DNA of 13,494 nt, taken from assembly GCA_019348475.1 (NCBI GenBank), contig JAHWJJ010000062.1, positions 1 through 13,494 of the forward strand, in the 5' to 3' direction. This document shows positions 8,401-13,494 of the stretch, piece by piece (within the stretch, counting starts at the first letter, position 1; each line of letters starts with the position of its first letter). The position numbers were made by a program, and so were the translations under genes. The notes beneath the pieces were generated by a model. The model was not told the origin of the DNA. It did not search any database and saw nothing but the letters and a program-made list of their open reading frames with translations. Source of the DNA: Gemmatimonadota bacterium (GTDB lineage: Bacteria; Gemmatimonadota; Gemmatimonadetes; Longimicrobiales; Longimicrobiaceae).

Positions 8401-10572
8401 TGCCCAGTCGTCCGGAAAAGCGCGCAGGTCCGCGAGGGGGAGGTCGAACGAATCGGGGGCGGGATGGATCACCTGCCACGAACCGGAGGGGTCCGCGCGG
8501 AAGGTGGTCCGCAGCACCTCGTGGCGCCGGACGATCTCCGCCAGCGCGCGGCGGAGGGCGTCCACGTCCAGCGCCCCCTCCATGCGCACCGCGAAGGGAA
8601 GGTTGTAGAACGGGCTCTCCGGCTCCATCTGGTGCAGAAACCAGAGCCGCTGCTGCGCGAAGCTCAGCGGCTGCGGGCCGGAGCGCCGGGACGCGCGCAG
8701 CGGCGCGTGCGGCATGTGCACGGATTCGGCACGCGCCGCGTCCACCGCCCCCGCCAGCGCCGCCACCGTGGGCGCGTCGAAGAGCGCGCGTACGGGAAGC
8801 TCCACCCCCAGCCGCTGCCGGATGCGGGAGAGCACCTGCATCGCCAGCAGCGAGTGCCCGCCCAGCTCCCAGAAGTCCGCGTCCGCGCCGACCCGCGACA
8901 CGCCCAGCACTTCGCGCCACGCCCGCGCCACCTCCCGCTCCGTGTCGCCGCGCGGCTCCGCGACGCCGGGGAGCGGCGGGTCTAGCTCCGCCGGCGCGGG
9001 AAGCGCGCGGCGGTCCACCTTTCCGTGCGTGCTCAGCGGCAGCGCGGGGAGGAGGACGAGCGCGGAGGGCACCAGGAAGCCGGGGAGCCGGTCGCGCAGC
9101 CAGCGGCGGAGCGCGCCCTCGTCGATTTCCCCGCCCGCGGGGACCGCGTACGCCACCAGCCGCACCCCCGCGCCGTCGAACTCGCGCGCGACGACGGCGG
9201 CCTGGGCGACCGCGGGGTGCTCCGCCAGCACCGCCTCCACCTCGCCCGGCTCCACGCGAAAGCCGGCGATCTTCACCTGCTCGTCCACGCGGCCCAGGAA
9301 GTCGAGTTCGCCGTCATGCCGCCAGCGCGCGCGGTCGCCGGTGCGGTACAGGCGGCTTCCGGGCGCGCCGAAGGGGTCCGGGACGAACCGCTCCGCCGTC
9401 AGCGCGGGCCGCCCCAGGTAGCCGCGCGCCACGCCCTCGCCGCCGATGCACAGCTCCCCCTCGTCTCGGGGATGCAGGTCGTCGGAGAGGATGTACGCCC
9501 GCGCGTTCGGCATCGCCCGGCCGATCGGCACCTCGCCCTCCGGGTCGCGGGCGGCCTCGTGGACCGTCGCGGTGACCGTCGTCTCGGTCGGCCCGTAGCC
9601 GTTCATCCAACGGATCCCGTCGCCGGCGATGCGCCGCCACTCCGCCAGCACGCCCGGCCGCGCCTTCTCGCCGCCGACGACCACCAGCTGCAGCGCCGGG
9701 GAAAGCGCGGCCCCGGACGCGGCCAGGTCGTGCACCCAGGCGTGCCAGAAGGCGGTGGGGACGTTCAGGACGGTGACGCGCTCGCGCGCCAGCCACGCCA
9801 TGAACTCCGCCCCGAACCCCGCCACCGCCGCCGGGCGGAAGACCACCGCGCCGCCCGCTGCCCAGGTGGGGAAGATCTCTTCGACGGAGATGTCGAAGCC
9901 GATGGAGGTGAGCTGCGAGGCGCGGTCGGCCGCCGTCAGTCCGTAGCGCTCGACCACCGCCAGGTTGTGCGAGCCGAGCGCGCGGTGGCTCACCCCCACG
10001 CCCTTGGGCCGGCCGGTGGAGCCGGAGGTGTAGATGACGTACGCCAGGGCGTCGGGATGCGGGCAGGCCTCCAGGTCGCCTGCGTCCTCACCGCCCGGTG
10101 TGCCGCAGGGGGGATCGACCCGCAGCGGCTCCGCCCCGGCGTCCCGCATCCGCGGCAGCGTCGCGGCGGTGCAGAGGGCCAGGAGCGCGCCGGAGTCGCG
10201 GACCACGTAGCGGATGCGCTCGGCGGGATATTCCGGGTCCACGGGAACGTAGGCGCCGCCCGCCTTCAGCACCGCCAGCAGCGCCACGGCGAGCTCCGGC
10301 CCGCGCTCCATCGCCACCGCCACGCGCACCTCCGCCCCCACGCCGCGCCGGCGGAGCACGCGCGCCAGCCGGTTGGCGGCCGCGTTGAGTTCCGCGTACG
10401 ACAGCGAGCCCTCCGCGAACACCGCCGCCTGCGCCGCGGGATGGCGCCGCGCCGCCGCCTCGAACAGCCGGTGCGCGAACGCGGGCGCGCTCCGCGCCGC
10501 GGCGGCGGGGCGGGCGCCCGGCGTGCCCGCCAGGGGTCCGTGCGAGGTGAGGAGCGTCGGCGTCGCGATCAT
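5413..10572 (-). CDS. Non-ribosomal peptide synthetase, A-T-C-A-T, initiation protein
   Basis: Complete NRPS of 1719 residues. It opens with an adenylation domain and no preceding condensation domain, as expected of a loading module. A1 has YVIYTSGSTG from about residue 178, FDISVEEIF, NGYGPTETT, YRTGDR and the A10 lysine near 518. T1 has its serine at about 574 (ELGGHSLLA). The C domain runs from about 633 to 1070, with SFAQQRLWFL and HHVAGDG (His767, His768, Asp772). A2 has YVVYTSGSTG from 1245, NGYGPTENTT, YATGDR and lysine near 1589. T2 has its serine at about 1644 (DLGGHSLLA). Hand-read codes are DIENVGGVTK (unassigned) and DALWLGGTFK, close to valine DAFWIGGTFK. I chose the ATG at 10572 because codons after it are almost all G/C-ending. 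The in-frame extension to 10707 is rich in A/T-ending codons and carries no domain. No clear Shine-Dalgarno precedes it. The C-terminus (LSDEQVLALLEAEGA) resembles a short docking tail for the next protein. Confidence 0.96.
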   Translation of the reverse strand: MIATPTLLTSHGPLAGTPGARPAAAARSAPAFAHRLFEAAARRHPAAQAAVFAEGSLSYAELNAAANRLARVLRRRGVGAEVRVAVAMERGPELAVALLAVLKAGGAYVPVDPEYPAERIRYVVRDSGALLALCTAATLPRMRDAGAEPLRVDPPCGTPGGEDAGDLEACPHPDALAYVIYTSGSTGRPKGVGVSHRALGSHNLAVVERYGLTAADRASQLTSIGFDISVEEIFPTWAAGGAVVFRPAAVAGFGAEFMAWLARERVTVLNVPTAFWHAWVHDLAASGAALSPALQLVVVGGEKARPGVLAEWRRIAGDGIRWMNGYGPTETTVTATVHEAARDPEGEVPIGRAMPNARAYILSDDLHPRDEGELCIGGEGVARGYLGRPALTAERFVPDPFGAPGSRLYRTGDRARWRHDGELDFLGRVDEQVKIAGFRVEPGEVEAVLAEHPAVAQAAVVAREFDGAGVRLVAYAVPAGGEIDEGALRRWLRDRLPGFLVPSALVLLPALPLSTHGKVDRRALPAPAELDPPLPGVAEPRGDTEREVARAWREVLGVSRVGADADFWELGGHSLLAMQVLSRIRQRLGVELPVRALFDAPTVAALAGAVDAARAESVHMPHAPLRASRRSGPQPLSFAQQRLWFLHQMEPESPFYNLPFAVRMEGALDVDALRRALAEIVRRHEVLRTTFRADPSGSWQVIHPAPDSFDLPLADLRAFPDDWARGEVLRLAADEAEHPFDLRRDPMLRALLVRTGEAEHTLVLNLHHVAGDGWSIGLLVRELSALYAAFRAGEPSPLPELPLQYADIAEWQREWMDGGALDEQLAYWRGRLAGAPAVLELPTDRPRPAVQSHRGESRGFEVRPALAARLRALARETDSTLFMVLLAGFDLLIHRLSGRDDVVVGSPIAGRMRGEVEGLIGFFVNTMALRTELSGDPTFRALIARVRETTLQAYAHQDLPFERVVEAIRPDRTLSHNPLFQVAFALQSVPAEPARLPGLTLRLEEVDSGTSKFDLFLEMEEQGERLRGRLEYATDLWEPQAADRMVRLFLHLLEGAAADPDRPASHAELVDAAERLTLVERWSGAARVVPHDATVHGAFAQVAEGDPSRVALSWDGGTMTYGELHARSSRLAGRLRALGVRADHPVALVMDRSPELVVAVLAVLKAGGAYVPVNPQYPRGRVEMMLADCGARVGLAQPRLADAVPPELGLRVVVADAETEAEADAGAAEAAEDAPVDPGPDGAAYVVYTSGSTGRPKGVVVPHRAVLRLVRGADYARFGADEVWLQLAPVAFDASTLELWGPLLNGGRVAIHPPGMPAPEALGGFIARHGVTSAWLTAGLFHQVVDAHPAALRGLRQLLAGGDVLSVPHVRGVLRVHPELRLVNGYGPTENTTFSCCHPVRADDAERASIPIGRPVAGSTAYVLDAHLRPAPVDVPGELYVGGQGLARGYLGAPALTASRFVPHPFSDTPGARLYATGDRVRWRPDGTLEFLGRIDRQVKIRGYRVEPGEVEAALHRDRRVGDCVVLVREDAPGDRRLAAYVVPAAGAGGHADALALALREGLRAQLPAYMLPSAVVVMDALPLTENGKVDRRALPAPPVRREDAAAAEPRTEVERALAAVWTEVLRADRVYLNDSFFDLGGHSLLATQVVTRVREALGVELPLAAVFEAPTLAELAAAVEGARLEAMAAVLDDLDALSDEQVLALLEAEGAMAGGGGR
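6841..6930 (-). other. Acidic Ala/Glu/Asp-rich loop before the A3 motif of the Val-like A domain
   Basis: Residues 1215-1244 of the upstream NRPS consist almost only of Ala, Glu, Asp, Gly and Pro (for example ADAETEAEADAGAAEAAED). They end directly at the YVVYTSGSTG motif. The position matches the 9-bp repeat insertion in the glycine-type A domain of the next protein, but here no clean repeat unit is visible. It is best read as a disordered surface loop. Confidence 0.7.
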
Positions 10573-10763
10573 CGCAGTTCGCGAATGGGCCCGCAGGCCT
10601 GGAGCAGGGTGCCGGGCGTCCATCGGAGGATGGCGTGCGCCGGTTCTGGTTGATCCTTTTGTGCCACGGCGAAAACGATGGACGAACAAGCCGCCCGGAG
10701 CGGACACGGCACCGCCGCACCCCCGCCCCGGGCCCGTGGCCGCGCACGGCCCGTCCCCGCCAT
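10569..10763 (-). CDS. Possible 64-residue upstream ORF overlapping the NRPS start
   Basis: This short frame begins MAGTGRARPR and ends in TGA at 10571-10569, sharing ATGA with the chosen NRPS start at 10572. That would be ideal for translational coupling and might explain why the NRPS start lacks a Shine-Dalgarno. Against it, roughly a quarter of its codons end in A or T, unlike the NRPS genes. It has no good ribosome binding site, and I recognise no family. It lacks the conserved tryptophan pattern of MbtH proteins and is not one. It is probably chance, or at most a leader peptide. Confidence 0.15.
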   Translation of the reverse strand: MAGTGRARPRARGGGAAVPCPLRAACSSIVFAVAQKDQPEPAHAILRWTPGTLLQACGPIRELR

Positions 10764-11073
10764 CGCGCGGAGAATCTAATGCACTTGCAGCGCAAAATGT
10801 AGGGCTCCCGTGTCAGATCGCCACAACGTGTGCGAAGTGAAACACCGGAAGCACGGGCACAAGCGCAGTCCCCGACAGGGTTTCTCTCATTCTCGAGGAG
10901 CGGGCCGCGAACGGACGTGGACGCGGGCGGAGGCTGAAAAAGGGCGCTTGGGTCGTGACCTGCTGCTGCCGCATCCGTAGCAGCGCGCCGGCGAGCGCGC
11001 ATTCGGCGCCGGGGAGGAGGGAGGGGAGGCCGGCCGTGGCGCGAGGGATGCACACGCACCCAATGCGACAGTA
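10573..11073. other. Intergenic region between the thioesterase and NRPS genes
   Basis: About 500 bp with no gene I can defend. The stretch 10771-10860 is clearly less GC-rich than the rest and is the likeliest site of the NRPS promoter. On the minus strand it holds TAGATT and TACATT, weak -10-like hexamers, without a convincing -35 partner. Nearer the thioesterase (10937-11000) are two short hairpins and a T-tract. An 80-codon minus-strand frame (11055-10813) shows no recognisable domain and I do not call it. Confidence 0.6.
10937..11000 (-). terminator. Possible terminator after the thioesterase gene
   Basis: On the minus strand, GGCGC (10989-10985) can pair with GCGCC (10947-10943), followed one base later by TTTTT (10941-10937). 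A 6-bp hairpin GCTGCT/AGCAGC (10984-10979 with 10967-10962) nests between them, and a GCGCGC hairpin (11000-10995 with 10988-10983) precedes or competes. The outer stem is only 5 bp with a long loop, so this is a weak candidate. If real, it would make the thioesterase a separate transcript from the NRPS genes. Confidence 0.25.
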
Positions 11074-11844
11074 CTACTGGAGCGCGGCGAACACGCGGTG
11101 CAGGTCGGCGGAGAGGGTGCGCAGAAGGAGGGGGCGGTCGTCCTGCAGGTAGAAGTGCCCGCCGGGAAACATGCGCAGAGCGAAGGCGCCCGCCGTGTGG
11201 CGCTCCCAGGCTTCCATCTGCGCGCGGCGCACCCTGGGGTCCGCCACCCCGCCGTATGCGGTGATGGGGCACTCCAGGGGCGCCTGCTCGGTGAAGGCGT
11301 ACGTCTCGTGGATGGCCACGTCCGCGCGCAGGGTGGGGAGCAGCAGCGACAGCAGCTCGCGGTGGGCCAGCAGTTCCGGGGGAAGGCCGCCTAGCTCCCG
11401 CAGGTCCGCCAGGAACTCGGGCTCGGGAAGGTGGTGCGTGGGCGGCCGGTCGGCGGGAAGGTCCGGGGCGCGGCGGCCGGAGGCGAACAGGTGCACCGGC
11501 CCCGGCCGCCCCCTCGCGCGCAGCGTGCGCGCCAGCTCGAACCCGATCAGCGCGCCGTTGCTGTGCCCGAACAGCGCAAAGGGAAGCGGCAGGAACGGCT
11601 GCACCGCGTCGGCCAGCGCCTCCACCAGCGGCCCCACCCGCTCGAAGGGCGCTTCCATGATGCGGTTCTCGCGCCCCGGAAGCTGCACCGGGCACACCTC
11701 CACCTCCGCCGGCAGCGCGTCCGCCCACCCCCGGAACGCCGACGCCCCGCCCCCCGCGTGCGCGATGCAGAACAGCCGCAGCCGCGCCCGCGGCGAGGGC
11801 CGCGGCCGGGTGATCCAGCGGTCGGTGGATGGGGGTGCGTTCAC
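11074..11844 (-). CDS. Type II thioesterase (alpha/beta hydrolase) of the NRPS locus
   Basis: A 256-residue stand-alone thioesterase, the usual size of the type II family. These enzymes hydrolyse wrong or stalled acyl or aminoacyl groups from phosphopantetheine arms of NRPS and PKS carrier domains in the cytoplasm. Visible features in order: LFCIAHAGGGASAFRGW near residues 24-40; QLPGREN at 54-60; nucleophile motif GHSNGA with Ser95; an acidic residue in GGVADPRV (Asp202); and the catalytic histidine in FPGGHFYL (His230). Most relatives have GHSMGA, so Asn96 is a mild variation. The start is taken as GTG at 11844 because the family's first strand begins about 20 residues later. Further upstream the frame runs into tandem repeats, and I see no ATG in the intervening stretch. 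It lies on the same strand as, and 501 bp upstream of, the NRPS genes, which supports an editing role for that line. Confidence 0.93.
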   Translation of the reverse strand: MNAPPSTDRWITRPRPSPRARLRLFCIAHAGGGASAFRGWADALPAEVEVCPVQLPGRENRIMEAPFERVGPLVEALADAVQPFLPLPFALFGHSNGALIGFELARTLRARGRPGPVHLFASGRRAPDLPADRPPTHHLPEPEFLADLRELGGLPPELLAHRELLSLLLPTLRADVAIHETYAFTEQAPLECPITAYGGVADPRVRRAQMEAWERHTAGAFALRMFPGGHFYLQDDRPLLLRTLSADLHRVFAALQ

Positions 11845-11861
11845 GTTCGTGCCCGTCGGAG

Positions 11862-11890
11862 TGGATAAGGGGCGGGGAAGGTAATGCGAA
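11862..11890 (-). promoter_or_regulatory. Weak candidate promoter for the thioesterase gene
   Basis: On the minus strand TTCGCA (11890-11885) is followed after 17 bases by TATCCA (11867-11862), 17 bases before the GTG start. The match to a sigma-70 type promoter is only 4 of 6 and 3 of 6. Its interest is position: the -35-like box directly abuts the 8-bp tandem array. No clear Shine-Dalgarno lies before the GTG. Confidence 0.2.
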
Positions 11891-11970
11891 GGGGTGAAGG
11901 GGTGAAGGGGTGAAGGGGTGAAGGGGTGAACGGGTGAACGGGTGAACGGGTGAAGGGGTGAACGGGTGAT
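11891..11970. repeat. Ten tandem copies of an 8-bp repeat, (G/C)GGGTGAA
   Basis: Ten exact 8-bp units in register: five GGGGTGAA, three CGGGTGAA, one GGGGTGAA and one CGGGTGAT. On the minus strand the unit reads TTCACCC(C/G). The period is not a multiple of three. All frames through it stay open and give artificial HPFTPSP-like translations, which inflate open frames upstream of the thioesterase. It lies in a divergent intergenic region 47 bp before the thioesterase start. There are no spacers, so it is not a CRISPR array. Near-identical units suggest recent slippage expansion and possible length variation between strains. Confidence 0.95.
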
Positions 11971-12068
11971 GGATGCCCCTTGGCCGCGAATGCGGTTGGA
12001 CGGGCGGGTCCTGGCGGTGGCGATAGCGGCACGGACGTGTCGCCCGGCCTGAGTGAAAGCGCGGTTCA

Positions 12069-12095
12069 ACCTCCCCAGGGTTTTTGGGGGGAGGT
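12069..12095. repeat. Inverted repeat ACCTCCCC / GGGGAGGT
   Basis: Perfect 8-bp arms (12069-12076 and 12088-12095) enclose an 11-base loop containing TTTTT. The T-run lies in the loop, not after the stem, so this is not a standard intrinsic terminator. It also sits between two divergent genes, where no terminator is needed. A REP-like dispersed element or a regulatory hairpin is more plausible. Confidence 0.55.
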
Positions 12096-12250
12096 GCGAG
12101 CTTAAGCGAGCGGAGGGGGCGCGGCGCGGATCCGGCCATACGTGCTGAAGGCCCTCCGCGCATCGGGACGCGTGGGCTTGCCGGGCGCGGCGCGGCGAAC
12201 GAAGATGGGGCCGACGCAGCGCCACATCCGCAGACCACGGGGACGGACCG

Positions 12251-12721
12251 ATGCCGCGCAACTGGCTGATGAAGAGCGAGCCAGAGGTGTATTCCATCCA
12301 CGACCTGCGCCGCGACGGGCGCACGGGGTGGGAGGGCGTGCGCAACTACCAGGCGCGCAACTTTCTGCGCGACGACGTCCGGCCGGGGGACCGCGTGCTC
12401 TTCTACCACAGCAACGCCAGCCCGCCGGGGGTGGCCGGCCTGGCCCGCGTGGCCCGCGCCGGGTACCCGGACCCCACGGCGCGGGACCCCGACAGCGAGT
12501 ACTACGATCCAAAGGCCAGCGAGGCGGACCCGCGCTGGTTCACCGTCGACATCGAATTCCAGGAGGCGTTCCCCGCGCTGGTGTCGCTCGGCGACCTGCG
12601 CGCCACGCCCGGGCTGGAAAAGATGCTGGTCATCAACAAGAGCCGCCTCTCCGTGCAGCCCGTGACCGACGCCGAGTACGACATCGTCGTCCGCCTGGGC
12701 CGGGGCGCAGCGCCGGGGTGA
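12251..12721 (+). CDS. EVE domain (PUA-like) protein
   Basis: A 156-residue protein that is almost entirely one EVE domain, the length expected for stand-alone bacterial members related to eukaryotic THYN1. Diagnostic stretches are WLMKSEP (5-11), WEGVRNYQARNFLR (27-40), DRVLFYHSN (47-55), YDPKASEADPRWFTVD (85-100) and LSVQPVT (133-139). EVE domains are PUA-like folds that bind modified bases in DNA or RNA; the ligand of this small bacterial group is not established. No fused nuclease or methylase is present, so a restriction role is not indicated. The ATG is preceded by a weak G-rich stretch (GGGGACGG). It converges with the Rad52-like gene 55 bp downstream, and nothing links it to peptide synthesis. 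Confidence 0.93.
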   Translation: MPRNWLMKSEPEVYSIHDLRRDGRTGWEGVRNYQARNFLRDDVRPGDRVLFYHSNASPPGVAGLARVARAGYPDPTARDPDSEYYDPKASEADPRWFTVDIEFQEAFPALVSLGDLRATPGLEKMLVINKSRLSVQPVTDAEYDIVVRLGRGAAPG

Positions 12722-12776
12722 GCGCTACAAGAGAAAAGACTGCCCTTTCCGAAGCTCCCCGCACCGGGATGCCAGC

Positions 12777-13310
12777 TCAGGCAACCGCCCTGGGACGCGC
12801 GGGTGCCGCCGCGGGGCGCGCCTCGCGGGTGGGGCGGGCGGGCAGGGCCCAGTCCGGCAGCGCGGGCGGATCCCAGCGGAACAGCTTCTGGTCCTTGGTA
12901 CGCCCCCGGAAGCGCCCTCGCTCGTTGATGACGGCAAAGGTTTCTTCCAGCGCGTACAGGTAGCGCCCGATCCCCCACTGCACGGCGGCGCGCTTCATGG
13001 CGCCCGAAAGGCCGCCCTTTACCCCCTCGACGTCGGTGTTCTCGGCGCCGTCCCACTTGGTGACCCACTCGTCACCCACGCGGATGGAGAGCCCGCACAT
13101 CACGCCCCCGTCGGGGCCGGGGCGAAACTCGTTGCGCCAGTTCTCCGGGCCCACCACCTCGTCCAGGCGCATCTGGATGGCCCGGTTGGTCACGTACGGC
13201 ACCGTGATGGCCCACACGCGCCCGTTCTTTTCGCCGGCCTGCTGAATGCGCCACTCGATGGCGTCGGCCTCGAAGTAGTCCTGCAGCGCCTTGAAGTTGA
13301 TCTCCGCCAT
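12777..13310 (-). CDS. Rad52/Rad22-family single-strand annealing protein
   Basis: A 177-residue bacterial Rad52-type protein. This family binds single-stranded DNA as rings and anneals complementary strands in recombination and repair. The N-terminal part begins MAEINFKALQDYF, with AIEWRIQQAG near 17-26 and a TNRAIQMRLDEVVG segment at 41-54. It also has ENWRNEF and the highly conserved core VEGVKGGLSGAMKRAAVQWGIGRYLY-type segment at residues 94-119, typical of these proteins. The C-terminal 40 residues are Pro/Ala/Arg-rich and probably disordered, perhaps a partner- or DNA-binding tail. The ATG at 13310 has AGGAG six bases upstream and a promoter-like sequence further up. Such proteins occur both in phages and as chromosomal genes. 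No other phage gene is visible here, so a chromosomal repair role is likelier. Confidence 0.92.
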   Translation of the reverse strand: MAEINFKALQDYFEADAIEWRIQQAGEKNGRVWAITVPYVTNRAIQMRLDEVVGPENWRNEFRPGPDGGVMCGLSIRVGDEWVTKWDGAENTDVEGVKGGLSGAMKRAAVQWGIGRYLYALEETFAVINERGRFRGRTKDQKLFRWDPPALPDWALPARPTREARPAAAPARPRAVA

Positions 13311-13316
13311 CGCGCG

Positions 13317-13321
13317 CTCCT
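13317..13321 (-). promoter_or_regulatory. Ribosome binding site AGGAG of the Rad52-like gene
   Basis: Minus-strand AGGAG lies six bases before the ATG at 13310, the clearest Shine-Dalgarno in the window, and it fixes that start. A second one, AAGGAG (13357-13352), lies upstream and serves an out-of-frame ATG at 13347. Confidence 0.8.
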
Positions 13322-13365
13322 GTCGCTGTGCCCGGCCGCCGGGACATGCCTCTCCTTATCTTCGG

Positions 13366-13397
13366 TTTATATTCGGTACAAGCCCCGAACCTGTCAA
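13366..13397 (-). promoter_or_regulatory. Promoter with internal operator-like repeat for the Rad52-like gene
   Basis: On the minus strand a perfect TTGACA (13397-13392) is followed after 17 bases by GAATAT (13374-13369). Three bases further is TATAAA (13371-13366), a better hexamer at a longer, 20-base spacing. The 17-base spacer is a near-palindrome, GGTTC-N7-GTACC, and contains GTTC-N7-GTAC. Downstream, ACCGAA is repeated directly 11 bp apart (13377-13372 and 13366-13361), one helical turn, overlapping the -10 region. This AT-richer island is unlike its surroundings. A repressor site is a reasonable inference; its regulator is unknown. Confidence 0.5.
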
Positions 13398-13494
13398 GGG
13401 GCACGCACTTAGCGCGTCCGCAACGTGGCGGGTGTAGACGGGCCCTCCCCCGGCGGCGCCCGACAGCGCGCCACCCCCTCCCGCAAACTGCGCG
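13398..13494. other. Window-edge sequence without a visible gene
   Basis: These 97 GC-rich bases lie upstream of the Rad52-like promoter. I see no start codon with a ribosome binding site, no RNA gene and no convincing repeat. They may belong to the upstream region or the end of a neighbouring gene. Confidence 0.4.

Larger units (their letters stand above)
11845..12250. other. Divergent intergenic region between thioesterase and EVE genes
   Basis: About 400 bp that must hold the leaders of two divergently read genes. It contains the 8-bp tandem array (11891-11970) and an inverted repeat with 8-bp arms (12069-12095). Just after that lies the direct repeat GCGAGC-TTAA-GCGAGC (12096-12111). I find no strong promoter for the EVE gene and no RNA gene. 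Frames that cross the region are products of the repeat and high GC. Confidence 0.6.

Noticed and set aside
5644..8985. Plus-strand open frame of 1113 codons antisense to the upstream NRPS
   Set aside because: Same composition artefact; the minus strand here encodes clear C, A and T motifs.
10573..10707. Upstream ATG starts for the loading NRPS at 10707 and 10623
   Set aside because: The extension uses many A/T-ending codons, carries no domain and has no ribosome binding site.
10569..10763. MbtH-like helper protein upstream of the NRPS
   Set aside because: The length is similar, but the conserved tryptophans and other MbtH signature residues are absent.
10813..11055. 80-codon minus-strand frame in the thioesterase-NRPS gap
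   Set aside because: No recognisable family, no ribosome binding site, and its codon use resembles background.
11891..11970. CRISPR-like array
   Set aside because: The units are 8 bp and directly abutting, with no spacers and no cas genes nearby.
11845..12345. N-terminal extension of the thioesterase through the tandem repeat, up to an ATG at 12345
   Set aside because: It would add 167 residues, partly HPFTPSP repeats made by the 8-bp array, in front of a protein already of full family length.
12722..12776. Bidirectional terminator between the convergent EVE and Rad52-like genes
   Set aside because: Only short imperfect pairings around AGCT and CCCG are visible, with no U-tract.

Overview
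This is a very GC-rich, gene-dense stretch of a bacterial chromosome. Most of it is a non-ribosomal peptide synthetase (NRPS) locus read on the minus strand. The strongly GC-rich third codon positions, the weak Shine-Dalgarno sequences, the GTG start and the EVE and Rad52-like neighbours suggest a high-GC soil lineage. Gemmatimonadota (Longimicrobium-like) is my tentative guess from general familiarity. Myxococcota or Actinomycetota cannot be excluded, and there is no rRNA or other marker gene to settle it.

Positions 1-10572 (minus) hold two large NRPS genes joined by a 4-nt ATGA stop/start overlap. The first (10572 down to 5413) is a complete 1719-residue protein with domains A-T-C-A-T. It begins directly with an adenylation domain, so it looks like the loading protein plus first elongation module. 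The second (5416 to beyond position 1) shows 1805 residues as C-A-T-C-A and is cut by the window edge inside its second A domain. Hand-read Stachelhaus codes are DIENVGGVTK (unassigned), DALWLGGTFK (Val-like), DILQLGLVWK (Gly-like) and a partial D-P-E-N. The visible part of the product is therefore X-Val-Gly-Y-..., inferred from known codes. No epimerase, methyltransferase, cyclase, MbtH or terminal thioesterase domain is visible, and the line continues outside the window.

Positions 10573-11073 are a 500-bp gap without a convincing gene. Positions 11074-11844 (minus) encode a stand-alone type II thioesterase that probably clears misprimed carrier domains. It lies upstream of the NRPS genes on the same strand.

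Positions 11845-12250 are a divergent intergenic region. It contains ten tandem copies of an 8-bp unit and an 8-bp-arm inverted repeat.

Positions 12251-12721 (plus) encode a small EVE/PUA-like protein. Positions 12777-13310 (minus) encode a bacterial Rad52-type annealing protein with a good RBS and a recognisable promoter. These two genes converge and look like ordinary chromosomal neighbours, not part of the NRPS pathway. The last 97 bases have no visible gene.

The most unusual signals are: a ten-copy in-frame 9-bp repeat inserted in one A domain just before its ATP-binding loop; the 8-bp tandem array just upstream of the thioesterase gene; and an operator-like near-palindrome filling the spacer of the rad52-like promoter. 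I see no wholly new biological system here. The NRPS product itself may be undescribed.
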